Below, piece after piece: positions 47,469 to 55,490 of a stretch of DNA of 64,000 bases. A program made the position numbers and the translations under genes. The notes under the pieces were generated by a model that was not told the origin of the DNA, searched no databases, and saw only the letters and a list, made by a program, of their open reading frames with translations. Numbering within the stretch: position 1 is the first letter of the stretch; the number at the start of each line of letters is the position of its first letter. Source of the stretch: an uncultured Clostridia bacterium (lineage in GTDB: Bacteria > Bacillota > Clostridia > TANB77 > CAG-508). The stretch is from assembly GCA_934130285.1 (NCBI GenBank), contig CAKOXT010000006.1:1-64000 (forward strand), in the 5' to 3' direction.

Positions 47469-47496
47469 ATTATATTTATTTTTTTCTCAAAGTCAA
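47469..47496 (-). promoter_or_regulatory. Promoter of M23 paralogue 1
   Basis: TTGACT (47496-47491), a 16-nt spacer and TATAAT (47474-47469) on the minus strand, with the gene start 33 bp further on. Confidence 0.7.
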
Positions 47497-47657
47497 ATTA
47501 TTTCATTATCATTATTTTTATATAATATATCTTTTAAAAACTCCATTTTTTTCTGTTTTTCTAATGATTTCTCTAAACATCATGGGAAACAACGTTTTCA
47601 TGCATTTTTATTTGAAGAATATTTTTTAGAAAAACAGACATAATAAATACAAACAGC

Positions 47658-47683
47658 AATTGTACTCATATTTTTGTACAATT
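47658..47683. promoter_or_regulatory. Inverted repeat upstream of the coat-F pair
   Basis: AATTGTAC (47658-47665) and GTACAATT (47676-47683) form a perfect 8-bp inverted repeat with a 10-nt spacer, about 27 bp before the first coat-like gene. It could be an operator or a short hairpin; its function is unknown. Confidence 0.35.
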
Positions 47684-47709
47684 AATATCACAAAGAAAAA
47701 GGAGAAAAA

Positions 47710-47898
47710 ATGGCAAACTTAAATCAAATAGAATTGCAAAACCTTAGACATCTCATAGGTTTACAAGATACTAACTTTCAAAAACTAACTAACTATGCTA
47801 ACACATGCGCAGATCCACAAATAAAACAATTATTTACAAAGTCAGCACAAGACACATTAAATACAAAACAAAAATTGATGTCATTTTTAACAGAATAA
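47710..47898 (+). CDS. Small helical protein, coat-associated by context (62 aa)
   Basis: A 62-aa helical protein with LRHLIGLQDTNFQKL and TNYANTCADPQIKQLF. Such short proteins commonly sit directly before CotF-type genes in Clostridia, and the helix pattern resembles half of a ferritin-like/CotF bundle. AAGGAG precedes the ATG. The next gene starts 10 bp after its stop and shares this arrangement, so they form a two-gene operon. Spore-coat association is inferred from the neighbour. Confidence 0.75.
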   Translation: MANLNQIELQNLRHLIGLQDTNFQKLTNYANTCADPQIKQLFTKSAQDTLNTKQKLMSFLTE

Positions 47899-47908
47899 AG
47901 GAGGAAAA

Positions 47909-48154
47909 ATGGAAGAAAAGTACATGGTAAATGATATTTTAGAAGACTCTAAAAACTCATTAAAATCCTATGAAAATGCAATTGTGGAATCAGAAAACAC
48001 TAACTTAAGACAAACTCTTCAAGAAATAAGAAATTCTTGTGAAACATTTCAATACGACTTATATAGAGTAGCAAATTTAAAAGGATATTATACTCCTGCC
48101 ACACCAGCAAGCCAGTCAGAAATAAGCCAAGTAAAAACTGATTTGCAATCATAG
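47909..48154 (+). CDS. Coat F domain (CotF-like) spore protein
   Basis: An 81-aa protein matching the coat F pattern: EKYMVNDILEDSKNSLKSY at the N-terminus, then LRQTLQEIRNSCETFQYDLY and KGYYTPATPAS near the C-terminus. CotF-family proteins are found in spore coats or as small cytoplasmic helical bundles in spore-formers. It is in an operon with the 62-aa gene, with a good AAAGGAGG site. It is followed by two hairpins. It is one of two hints that the organism makes spores; the other is the M14 gene nearby. Confidence 0.85.
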   Translation: MEEKYMVNDILEDSKNSLKSYENAIVESENTNLRQTLQEIRNSCETFQYDLYRVANLKGYYTPATPASQSEISQVKTDLQS

Positions 48155-48161
48155 TATAGTT

Positions 48162-48201
48162 TTATATAATAGGAAAGTTTCATAACTTTCCTATTATATA
48201 A
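48162..48201. repeat. P3 hairpin of the dispersed repeat, solitary copy
   Basis: The 18-bp palindrome with core AGGAAAGTT / AACTTTCCT is nearly identical to the P3 hairpin of copy 1 at 2421-2460, differing only in the loop. P1 and P2 are absent. It follows the CotF-like gene. Confidence 0.6.
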
Positions 48202-48206
48202 AACAT

Positions 48207-48239
48207 AACTCCTTGTAAAGGTTCTCTTTACAAGGAGTT
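48207..48239 (+). terminator. Terminator after the coat-F pair
   Basis: AACTCCTTGTAAAG pairs with CTTTACAAGGAGTT, followed by TTATTTAT. It also lies at the 3' side of the convergent antitoxin gene. Confidence 0.75.
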
Positions 48240-48252
48240 TATTTATACTAAT

Positions 48253-48540
48253 TTATTTCTCGCCATCTAGTGTCCTCCTAGCTATATGCTTAAATTCTTC
48301 ATGAGAATAATATCTAGTATTAGGATCATCAATTTCTTTATCTGATTCATCCAATGATTTTTCAATATATTCTTCATATTCCTTATCACTAATTAATTTA
48401 GAATACTTTTCTAGACTCAATACAACCATTGAACCATAACCATTTTTAGTTAAATAAACAGCCTCATCCTCTTTTAAAACTAATTTTTCTATCTCAGGAT
48501 ACTTATTTCTCAAATCTGATACCGGTCTTATATTTATCAT
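48253..48540 (-). CDS. Phd/YefM-type antitoxin, apparently without a toxin partner
   Basis: A 95-aa protein with the N-terminal fold typical of Phd/YefM antitoxins, which bind operator DNA and neutralise a RelE/Doc-type toxin. INIRPVSDLRNKYPEIEKLV and DEAVYLTKNGYGSMVVLSLE are the recognisable family segments. The C-terminal half is acidic and probably disordered when unbound. The start is taken at 48540, the second ATG, because GGAAG is well spaced from it and too close to the first. The toxin gene would normally follow within a few bases, but only terminator hairpins are found there. It could act alone or on a toxin elsewhere. Confidence 0.85.
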   Translation of the reverse strand: MINIRPVSDLRNKYPEIEKLVLKEDEAVYLTKNGYGSMVVLSLEKYSKLISDKEYEEYIEKSLDESDKEIDDPNTRYYSHEEFKHIARRTLDGEK

Positions 48541-48635
48541 TTTCATCTTCCTTTCAAAATATTATCATTATTCTATCATTATTTTATGATATTTTCAACA
48601 TTTTATTTAACAATATTATCTTGCACAAACATTTC

Positions 48636-48666
48636 TCAACTTTTTAGCTCCACCCACATATACTAA
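48636..48666 (+). promoter_or_regulatory. Possible SigK-type sporulation promoter for the M14 gene
   Basis: CATATACTA fits the SigK -10 pattern CATANNNTA (it also fits the SigE -10), with AC 16 nt upstream. It ends about 15 bp before the start codon, which is close, so the call is tentative. Confidence 0.3.
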
Positions 48667-48681
48667 AATTAGGTGATAAAT

Positions 48682-49809
48682 ATGGAAACACTAAAACTAG
48701 GTTCTACCGGAACCATTGTGCAATACCTTCAAAGCACATTAAAAACACTAGGTTTCTACTCTGGAAATATTGACGGAATCTTTGGAAATCAAACAAAAAA
48801 TTCAGTAATAGTTTTTCAAAGAGAATTTGGAATATCAGCAGACGGAATAGTAGGACCAAACACTTGGAACAAACTTTCTTCATTTTTTTACATCGTTCCT
48901 ACAAATATTTCTTATGGCTCAAATATACTAGACATCAATTTAAAAGGATTTCAATCAAAATTTCCATTTTTAGAGCAAGGTAATATTGGATACTCTGTTT
49001 TAGGTCAAGGCTTAAAATACATTAAATTTGGGCGTGGAAACAAGCAAATTTTTTATAGTGCTTCTATTCATGCAAACGAATGGATCAATAGTGTATTATT
49101 AATGAAATTTCTTGAAAATTTATCTTTAGCATATTTAAATAACTCTACAATATGGGGAGTTCCAGCATCTTATTTATTTAATAACTATTCTCTTTACCTT
49201 GTCCCAATGGTCAACCCAGATGGAGTTGACTTAGTTGTAGGTAATTTGACCAAACATAACCCACAAAAATATGAATATACTAAACGTCTATCACAAAATT
49301 ACCCTCAAGTTCCATTTCCACAAGGCTGGAAAGCAAATATAAATGGTATTGATTTAAATCTACAGTTTCCAGCAGAATGGGAAACCGCTAGAAAGAACAA
49401 ATTTGCTCAAGGTTACACAAAACCCGGTCCACGAGACTACGTTGGAACTGCTCCACTTGTAGCACCAGAAGCTTTGGCATTATATAATTTTACTTTACAA
49501 AAAAATTTTTCTCTAATTCTAGCCTATCACACACAAGGAGAAACAATATATTGGAAATTTTTGAATTATCTTCCTCCAAATTCATATGAAATAGGACGAC
49601 ATTTTAGTCAAGTAAGTGGCTATTTATTAGAAAATACTCCTTATACTTCAGGTTTTGCAGGATACAAAGATTGGTTTATTCAAAACTATAAATTACCAGG
49701 ATATACAATAGAAAGTGGTCTCGGAGAAAATCCATTACCAATATCTCAATTTCAAGATATCTATAGCAAAAATATTGGAATTTTAATTCTTGGAATGTTA
49801 TTAATTTAA
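48682..49809 (+). CDS. M14 peptidoglycan carboxypeptidase with PG-binding domain
   Basis: A 375-aa enzyme resembling gamma-D-glutamyl-L-diamino acid endopeptidase I, which cleaves wall stem peptides. The N-terminal 65 residues are a PG_binding_1 domain (LKLGSTGTIVQYLQSTLKTL, then IDGIFGNQTKNSV). The M14 domain follows: zinc ligands in IHANEW (HxxE) near residue 130 and YHTQGE near 282; VNPDGVDL; and the catalytic Glu in TIESGLGE near 350. No signal peptide is evident, as in spore-associated members that act inside the developing spore. The ATG at 48682 is chosen over an upstream GTG because AGGTG is well spaced from it. A terminator follows. Sporulation use is inferred. Confidence 0.88.
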   Translation: METLKLGSTGTIVQYLQSTLKTLGFYSGNIDGIFGNQTKNSVIVFQREFGISADGIVGPNTWNKLSSFFYIVPTNISYGSNILDINLKGFQSKFPFLEQGNIGYSVLGQGLKYIKFGRGNKQIFYSASIHANEWINSVLLMKFLENLSLAYLNNSTIWGVPASYLFNNYSLYLVPMVNPDGVDLVVGNLTKHNPQKYEYTKRLSQNYPQVPFPQGWKANINGIDLNLQFPAEWETARKNKFAQGYTKPGPRDYVGTAPLVAPEALALYNFTLQKNFSLILAYHTQGETIYWKFLNYLPPNSYEIGRHFSQVSGYLLENTPYTSGFAGYKDWFIQNYKLPGYTIESGLGENPLPISQFQDIYSKNIGILILGMLLI

Positions 49810-49818
49810 TCCCCAAAT

Positions 49819-49855
49819 AAAAGCATTTGTTACTTCAATACAATCAAATGCTTTT
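49819..49855 (+). terminator. Terminator of the M14 gene
   Basis: AAAAGCATTTG / CAAATGCTTTT with a 15-nt loop and T-rich tail, ten bases past the stop. Confidence 0.75.
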
Positions 49856-49970
49856 ATTTCTACCATTATTTTCTTAATTTCTAAAACAAATATATAAACA
49901 CACATTAACGATAACCATTAATGATTTATATATTTGTATTCTAACGAGTCTCCCTCAAAAAAAAATAAAC

Positions 49971-50004
49971 CCAAATCGTTGAACTTTTTTGTCTAACAAT
50001 TTGG
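49971..50004 (-). terminator. Terminator of the rpiB-tagO-LRR operon
   Basis: CCAAATTGTT pairs with AACGATTTGG (one mismatch), followed on the minus strand by a long T-run. Confidence 0.7.
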
Positions 50005-50042
50005 ATTCACTTTATAACTCATATATTTCTTTTTATTATATT

Positions 50043-51368
50043 TTATTGACTAATTGATGTTGAAGTTTCAAAACTTGTACGATCGAAATTTGTATTACTT
50101 GGTAATATTACATTTTGTATTGATCTACAACCAGTAAAAGCATACGCACCTATCTCTGTCAAATATATATTTTTTCTAAAATCAAGTGTTCCGCAAATAC
50201 TTGCTGAATTATAAAAAGCATAAGTGTCTATTTTTTTCAATTTAGAAGGAAATTCTTTATTTCCAGAAATATTTGGCCAAGACTCTTCTAAAGAATCTGT
50301 GCTTACTATTGTCATATTGCCATTTACACATCCTGCAAAAGCACCTTCTGGAATAATCTCTACATTATTATTAAATACTATTAACTGCAAATCCCTATTT
50401 CCATAAAACGCATATTTTCCAATTGCTGTTGTATCAATCCAAACATATTTTAAGTGACTACAATTAGCAAAAATTCCTTGAGATGCAGAATTCGCATCAG
50501 GTATTGTAGAATATGGTCCAAAATGAATTTGATCAACTTCTTTGAAACCTCTAAATGCCTCTAAGTCCATCTCTCTTGCATCACAATAGAAATAATTAGT
50601 ATTAGTATTTGATGAAAAGCTTTCTGCCACAACCCTTTGGATTGTATTTGGAATTCTTAACTCTTTAATATTTGATACAGAACTAAATGCCCCTTTAGCA
50701 ATACCAGAAACAGGATCGCCATTAGGTTGATATGCCGGTATAACCATCTTATTCCAGTTATTATAATTACTATAATAACTATCATTTCTATGTGAATTAC
50801 AATAATTCACATTTACACCTGTTATATATCCTTCACTATTATACAAGAAAAAGTTTGAAATTACTTCTGATTCTGAATAACATTCTTCTTCCCAATCTGG
50901 AATATTTAAATTAGCTTCTAACTCATCAAAAGTTTCTTTTGGCCTAGGATAAATTTTTCCAGATAACTTAATAGGATCAATAGCATATACCGTATGTGTA
51001 GCATCATTAATATAGTAAGTTGTATCATATGCTATATTAACATTTATTTTAGAAGTATCAACTTTATAATAATCATCTGAATCATTTGGATTAAAAAATT
51101 CTGTATCACCTAACATATCTACTCTATGTTTTAATCTCTGAGAATCGTCTTCCCCACAAATAGGCAATACTCCATTGTTTTCTAAATAGTATATTTGAGC
51201 CTTATTTTCTATCTCTTCTATATCAGCTCTCATATTACCGAATTGCTCCATCTGTATAGAATTTCTCGCATAAAAAGTCACAACTGATAATATAATGGTA
51301 ATTACAATAATCATCAAAGTAACTGTAATTATTGTAACACCTCTTTCATTTGATAAACTTTTTTTCAT
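50043..51368 (-). CDS. Type IV pilin-like N-terminus fused to BspA-type leucine-rich repeats
   Basis: A 441-aa surface protein. Residues 1-40 look like a type IV pilin or pseudopilin leader: a short basic N-terminus, the break ERGVTIITVT and a long hydrophobic helix VTLMIIVITIILSVVTFYA. The usual GFTLIE is replaced by GVTIIT. A linker region (45-170) is followed by LRR_5/BspA-type repeats with alternating AF and I/L patterns, e.g. IGKYAFYGNRDLQLI and IPEGAFAG, extending to about residue 430. BspA-like repeats are often involved in adhesion. It starts 15 nt after tagO and probably belongs to the same operon. No pilus assembly genes are in the window. The fusion and the operon position are unusual. 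Confidence 0.8.
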   Translation of the reverse strand: MKKSLSNERGVTIITVTLMIIVITIILSVVTFYARNSIQMEQFGNMRADIEEIENKAQIYYLENNGVLPICGEDDSQRLKHRVDMLGDTEFFNPNDSDDYYKVDTSKINVNIAYDTTYYINDATHTVYAIDPIKLSGKIYPRPKETFDELEANLNIPDWEEECYSESEVISNFFLYNSEGYITGVNVNYCNSHRNDSYYSNYNNWNKMVIPAYQPNGDPVSGIAKGAFSSVSNIKELRIPNTIQRVVAESFSSNTNTNYFYCDAREMDLEAFRGFKEVDQIHFGPYSTIPDANSASQGIFANCSHLKYVWIDTTAIGKYAFYGNRDLQLIVFNNNVEIIPEGAFAGCVNGNMTIVSTDSLEESWPNISGNKEFPSKLKKIDTYAFYNSASICGTLDFRKNIYLTEIGAYAFTGCRSIQNVILPSNTNFDRTSFETSTSISQ

Positions 51369-51383
51369 ATTAATTTTCTCCTA

Positions 51384-52499
51384 TTACTTTTCCTCTGTTT
51401 TTTCTTCATTATCATCAACTTTAATTTCTTCAAAAAATTCTCTAAAACCTAGTGCAAATACAGCAATTACAATAAGTAAAAATGATAACGCTTTCCAAAC
51501 GCCACTTTCTAGTAGGATAATTGCAAACATTCCTAAAGAAGCACTTATACAATATAAAATCATGACAGCCTCTTTTTGAGAAAATCCTTTTTTCAATAAC
51601 TTATGATGCAAATGACCAGCATCAGGCTTCATAATAGCTTTAAGAGACTTATTTTTTACAACCCTTCTAATAATTGCAAAAACAGTATCAAATATTGGTA
51701 ATCCTAAAATAATTATCGGTAAAACAACAACTAATGCAGTATATGTCTTAGCCACACCCAATATTGAAATTACAGCTAATGAATATCCTAAAAAGTTTGA
51801 ACCTGTATCTCCAATAAAAGTTTTAGCAGGATTTAAGTTATATGGTAAAAATCCAACTAAAGCACCAATTAAAGATGTAATCATTATAATAGCCAATACT
51901 GGTGAATTACTTAATGAAAATACAATAAGCATTGATACACATGAAATTATAGATATACCAGATGATAAACCATCTAACCCATCTATCAAATTAATTGCAT
52001 TTGTTATACCAACTATCCATCCAATTGTAACTATTGTTGAAACAGTATTTAAGAAATTAGTTGAATCTGCAAATTTTTGAAAAAATTCTATATTTGTTAT
52101 ATCAATTCTAATTCCTGAAGCAACAACTGCAGATGCAGCAAGTATTTGCACAATCAATTTTGTAACCGCTGACAATCCTTTAACATCATCTATAAAGCAT
52201 GTACAAACAATTAATGCCATCCCTATAAAAAATCCGCATAATTTTAAATGATAATTTCCATCTGTTAAATTAATCTGATTTTCTAATGTTAAACTTACTA
52301 ACAAATAAATTATTGATACTAAGAAGCCACATACAACAGCCACTCCTCCAAGTCTTGGCATTACAACCTTGTTAATTCTTCTTTCATCTTTTGGATTATC
52401 AACTGCTCCAAGTTTTTTTGCAAGCTTAATCGTTTTGGGTGTAATCATAAACGCCGTAATAAAAGCAAGCAAAAATGCAATAATAATATCACCCCACAT
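51384..52499 (-). CDS. tagO: Undecaprenyl-phosphate N-acetylglucosamine-1-phosphate transferase
   Basis: A polytopic membrane enzyme of the TagO/WecA family that starts wall teichoic acid or other glycopolymer synthesis by moving GlcNAc-1-P to undecaprenyl phosphate. About ten membrane segments are predicted. Motifs seen: DNPKDERRINK after the first segment, CFIDDVKGLS, NAINLIDGLDGLSSG, PAKTFIGDTGSN and the cytoplasmic HLHH (AGHLHHKLLKKG). The family also includes MraY, but the DNPxxRRxH-like and HLHH motifs favour TagO. It begins 11 nt after rpiB with its own AAGGAG. The length, 371 aa, is normal. Confidence 0.92.
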   Translation of the reverse strand: MWGDIIIAFLLAFITAFMITPKTIKLAKKLGAVDNPKDERRINKVVMPRLGGVAVVCGFLVSIIYLLVSLTLENQINLTDGNYHLKLCGFFIGMALIVCTCFIDDVKGLSAVTKLIVQILAASAVVASGIRIDITNIEFFQKFADSTNFLNTVSTIVTIGWIVGITNAINLIDGLDGLSSGISIISCVSMLIVFSLSNSPVLAIIMITSLIGALVGFLPYNLNPAKTFIGDTGSNFLGYSLAVISILGVAKTYTALVVVLPIIILGLPIFDTVFAIIRRVVKNKSLKAIMKPDAGHLHHKLLKKGFSQKEAVMILYCISASLGMFAIILLESGVWKALSFLLIVIAVFALGFREFFEEIKVDDNEEKTEEK

Positions 52500-52510
52500 A
52501 ATAAAACTCC

Positions 52511-52954
52511 TTACTTCATATTTTCTTTTTCTATTTCTTTAATCATATTTAATCTTTCTAAATATCTTCCATTCAAAAATTCTGATTCTAACCAAGTATC
52601 AACAACTTCTATTGCATCATCAAATGAAATAAAATCTCCTGGTAAAACCAAAACATTTAAATTAGAATGTTCCTTTCCATCTTTTGCAGCCATTACAGAA
52701 GTACATATTCCAGCACGAACGCCTTTAAACTTGTTGGCCACCATTGACATACCTATACCAGACCCACAAATTAAAATAGCCTTATCCTTCTCTTTATCCA
52801 TTTTTTTGCATACCTCAGTCGCAATAATAGGATAATGAGCAATCTCTTTTGAATCTGTACCACAATCTTTAACTTCAAAATTCTTACTAATTAAATATTT
52901 CTTTATTTTTTCTTTTAATTCATAACCTCTATGGTCAGCTCCTAAAAAAATCAT
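52511..52954 (-). CDS. rpiB: Ribose-5-phosphate isomerase B
   Basis: A 147-aa LacAB/RpiB sugar-phosphate isomerase interconverting ribose-5-P and ribulose-5-P. It begins IFLGADHRGYELK, has GTDSKEIAHYP, and the catalytic Cys lies in ILICGSGIGMSMVANKFKGV, followed by VRAGICTSVMAAKDGKEHSN. The start has a perfect AAGGAG. rpiB close to prfA and tagO is a common clostridial neighbourhood. It is the first gene of the rpiB - tagO - LRR unit. Confidence 0.94.
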   Translation of the reverse strand: MIFLGADHRGYELKEKIKKYLISKNFEVKDCGTDSKEIAHYPIIATEVCKKMDKEKDKAILICGSGIGMSMVANKFKGVRAGICTSVMAAKDGKEHSNLNVLVLPGDFISFDDAIEVVDTWLESEFLNGRYLERLNMIKEIEKENMK

Positions 52955-53025
52955 CTAAAACTCCTTTTTTATCAATATATAGTAGTATATCATTGTATCC
53001 AATTCAATACAAGATTTTAAAAAAC

Positions 53026-53057
53026 AAAAAGAGGAATAATTTCTTATTCCTCTTTTT
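53026..53057 (-). terminator. Terminator of M23 paralogue 2
   Basis: A perfect 14-bp stem AAAAAGAGGAATAA / TTATTCCTCTTTTT with a 4-nt loop, just past the stop of the M23 gene. Confidence 0.8.
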
Positions 53058-53067
53058 CTAATTTTCA

Positions 53068-54135
53068 TTAAATATAACTTTGTGGGTTTAATGTACTTCC
53101 ATTATATCTTATCTCAAAATGCAAGTGAGGTCCTGTTGAGTTACCTGTACTACCAACTGCAGAGATATTTTGACCTTGCGCAACTGACTGACCAGCAGAT
53201 ACATATAACGCACTACAGTGTGCATAATATGTTTGGTAACCATTTCCGTGGTCTATTATAACTAAATATCCATAACTTCCTTTATATCCAGCAAATGTTA
53301 CTGTACCTGAAGCAGCAGCGTAAACTGGTGTACCCGTAGAAACAGCCATATCAAGACCAGTATGGAATCCAGATGATCTATAACCATATGGTGATGTAAT
53401 AATATATCCACTAACTGGTTTCATAAAAGCAGCTCCTGTTGCAGGAATTGATGCTCCAGCTGTTCCTCTTGCAGAAGAACTTCTTGCTGAAACACTTGCA
53501 GCAGCCTTAGCAGCAGCTATTTTCTTAGCTTCTTCCGCTTGTCTTGCTTCCTCTTGTGCTTTTTCATATTCTTGAACTTTTACTTCAACATCCTTATTTA
53601 TTTCTGTCTTAGCAACTTCTGTTGTAGTCGTACTAGGATCTATTTCCTTAATATTTTTTTCTTGTTCTTCAACTTCGAGATTTAATTCTACTCCTTCAGT
53701 TACTGAACTTTTAATTTCATTAATAACTGTTTCAGCCTCTTCTTGAGTATTAACTAAAGCTTTTTCATTTCCGTCTAATTTAATTGCATACGTTCTACAT
53801 GTAATTTCAGCATTTTCCTTAATTGTAGCAAGTACTTCGCTTTCTTGTGTATCAGAAGCTTTATCATTACTTACTAATTCAAGGTCATACTCTGGCATTG
53901 CTTCGATTTTTATTGAAGTGATGTTTCCTTCCAAGTTATTTGCAAACTCTTCGATTTTCTCTTGCATTTTTCCTTTGTCTTCAACATATCCAATTACTTT
54001 ACCATTTAACGTAACTTTATACAATGGTTTATATTTAATGTAAATGAATGATGCTATTATTAAAAGACCAGCCAACACGATTAGTGAGATTTTAAATAGT
54101 CTTTTTCCATAATATTTTATACACTTACTTACTAT
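53068..54135 (-). CDS. Membrane-anchored M23 peptidoglycan endopeptidase, paralogue 2, with probable AUA start
   Basis: A paralogue of the protein at 46432-47436. It has an N-terminal membrane segment, the shared domain YKVTLNGKVIGYVEDKG, an Ala/Glu/Lys-rich helical stretch (AQEEARQAEEAKKIAAAKAA) and a C-terminal M23 domain with FHTGLDMA, TYYAHC and HLHFEI, so all zinc ligands are present. The usual start codons begin only at a GTG at 54078, inside the membrane segment and without a ribosome site. The frame stays open upstream to AAGGAG (54145-54150), giving VSKCIKYYGKRLFKISLIVL, a normal basic leader. The only codon at a good distance is ATA at 54135. It may start there, or a G may be misread as A. 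Confidence 0.85.
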   Translation of the reverse strand: MVSKCIKYYGKRLFKISLIVLAGLLIIASFIYIKYKPLYKVTLNGKVIGYVEDKGKMQEKIEEFANNLEGNITSIKIEAMPEYDLELVSNDKASDTQESEVLATIKENAEITCRTYAIKLDGNEKALVNTQEEAETVINEIKSSVTEGVELNLEVEEQEKNIKEIDPSTTTTEVAKTEINKDVEVKVQEYEKAQEEARQAEEAKKIAAAKAAASVSARSSSARGTAGASIPATGAAFMKPVSGYIITSPYGYRSSGFHTGLDMAVSTGTPVYAAASGTVTFAGYKGSYGYLVIIDHGNGYQTYYAHCSALYVSAGQSVAQGQNISAVGSTGNSTGPHLHFEIRYNGSTLNPQSYI

Positions 54136-54180
54136 AAATATTCACTCCTTTTCTCCTATTTTTTTCGTCACGCAAAATCT

Positions 54181-54209
54181 ATTATACCATTTGTAGCGAT
54201 TTTTATCAA
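54181..54209 (-). promoter_or_regulatory. SigA-type promoter with extended -10, M23 paralogue 2
   Basis: TTGATA (54209-54204), a 17-nt spacer ending TGG, and TATAAT (54186-54181) on the minus strand. Transcription would begin about 40 nt before the proposed start codon. Confidence 0.75.
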
Positions 54210-54457
54210 TTTCCATATTTTATGGTATCCCTTTTTATATCATTTTATGCATATTTCAAGAAGTTATTTTTAAGTTTTTTCCATGGAATACTCGTCCTAC
54301 CTTTCATTTTCTCTCATTTTCTCTATTATTTACCTGTTGACTTTCACTAAAAAAGCTGGAACACATCACAAAAATCGTCATTTTTCGACAAATCATATTT
54401 CTAATTTTTAGTCAAACTATACATATAAATTTAAAAAATTTTTCCAAAATATAAAAA
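54210..54457. other. Intergenic region with no further feature
   Basis: Between the promoter of M23 paralogue 2 and the terminator of the GGDEF gene I see only AT-rich sequence, with no credible gene or stable hairpin. Confidence 0.5.
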
Positions 54458-54487
54458 AACAAGCTACTATTATAAGTAACTTGTTTA
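54458..54487 (-). terminator. Terminator of the REC-GGDEF gene
   Basis: AAACAAG and CTTGTTT pair, with inner AGTA/TACT, followed by seven T on the minus strand. Confidence 0.75.
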
Positions 54488-54507
54488 CACATTTAATCCT
54501 TATCGAA

Positions 54508-55434
54508 CTATTTTTTTCTTCTATTTACAATATATGTACTACCCATTATAGATTTGGCTTGATGTTTTACTTGAGCACCAACTTCACCAATTTCCAAAGT
54601 ATTTTTAAATCTTCCAGGAGTAACCTCAACTACTCCAATAGAAATAGATGTAAGTGGAAACTGTTCAATAATGCCACGTCTATTTGCAACTTCTATATAC
54701 CCTTTTTCAACATCTTCATCATTATAATAGCCTAATACATATGTATCAAAATCAGAAATTATATCTCTACATATTTTTTCATAATCAGCAGCTCCTGTTA
54801 TAGCAACAAAATCATCCCCACCAATATGCCCTATAAAACTATTATCCATACCTATGTTATGAATATTATCTACTATAGTTCTAGCAGTAAATTTTATAAT
54901 TTCATCGCCATTCGCAAATCCATATGTATCATTATATGCTTTGAAATTATCCAAATCAAAATAAAACATAGCAAAACGTTCTTTATTAAGTAGTCTCTTC
55001 TTCATCTCTGCTTGGATTTGAACATTTCCAGGCAATCCAGTAAGAGGACTAATTCTTCTATTATTTTGAAGTAATTTCAAAATGTTCTTAATAGTAAAAT
55101 ATAAATACTCTTGATCAACAGGCTTAATTATAAAATACTCAATAGATTGTTCAAGAATTTTTATTCTATGTTCTTTTTCCCAATTAGAAGAAATTACAAC
55201 AATCGGAGTTATACTATTATCTTCATTTTCTCTGATATTCTTGCATAATTCTACAATATCTATATCTATTGTATCTTCATCAATTATTATCATATCTGGT
55301 ATATTTTTTAATGCAAAATTCAATTCTTCCGTTTTTACAGAACTAAATTGATAATCTACATCATTTTTAAAAATCTGTTTTAATACATTTAACACGCTTT
55401 GCGTATTATCAATTATATAGATATCCTGAATCAT
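54508..55434 (-). CDS. Response regulator with GGDEF-type output domain
   Basis: A 308-aa cytoplasmic protein. The receiver domain (1-120) has the phospho-acceptor Asp in MIIIDEDTID, a switch Ser in PIVVISSN and the Lys in FIIKPVD; the acidic pair near the start is DN rather than DD. The GGDEF domain (130-305) has FDLDNFKAYNDTYGFANGD and GHIGGDDFVAI, so the signature reads GGDDF and the usual RxxD inhibitory site is missing. It may make c-di-GMP weakly, make another dinucleotide, or act as a sensor. No histidine kinase or PilZ gene lies nearby. A good AAAGGAG precedes the start and a terminator follows, so it appears to be a single-gene unit. Confidence 0.88.
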   Translation of the reverse strand: MIQDIYIIDNTQSVLNVLKQIFKNDVDYQFSSVKTEELNFALKNIPDMIIIDEDTIDIDIVELCKNIRENEDNSITPIVVISSNWEKEHRIKILEQSIEYFIIKPVDQEYLYFTIKNILKLLQNNRRISPLTGLPGNVQIQAEMKKRLLNKERFAMFYFDLDNFKAYNDTYGFANGDEIIKFTARTIVDNIHNIGMDNSFIGHIGGDDFVAITGAADYEKICRDIISDFDTYVLGYYNDEDVEKGYIEVANRRGIIEQFPLTSISIGVVEVTPGRFKNTLEIGEVGAQVKHQAKSIMGSTYIVNRRKK

Positions 55435-55490
55435 ATTTTTCTCCTTTGTTTATCTCCTCTTATATTATATATACTAAACTAGCTTTATTT

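Noticed and set aside
47416..47643. Plus-strand frame of 75 codons upstream of the coat-F pair
   Set aside because: It lies over the M23 promoter, has no ribosome site, and its composition is that of translated AT-rich intergenic DNA.
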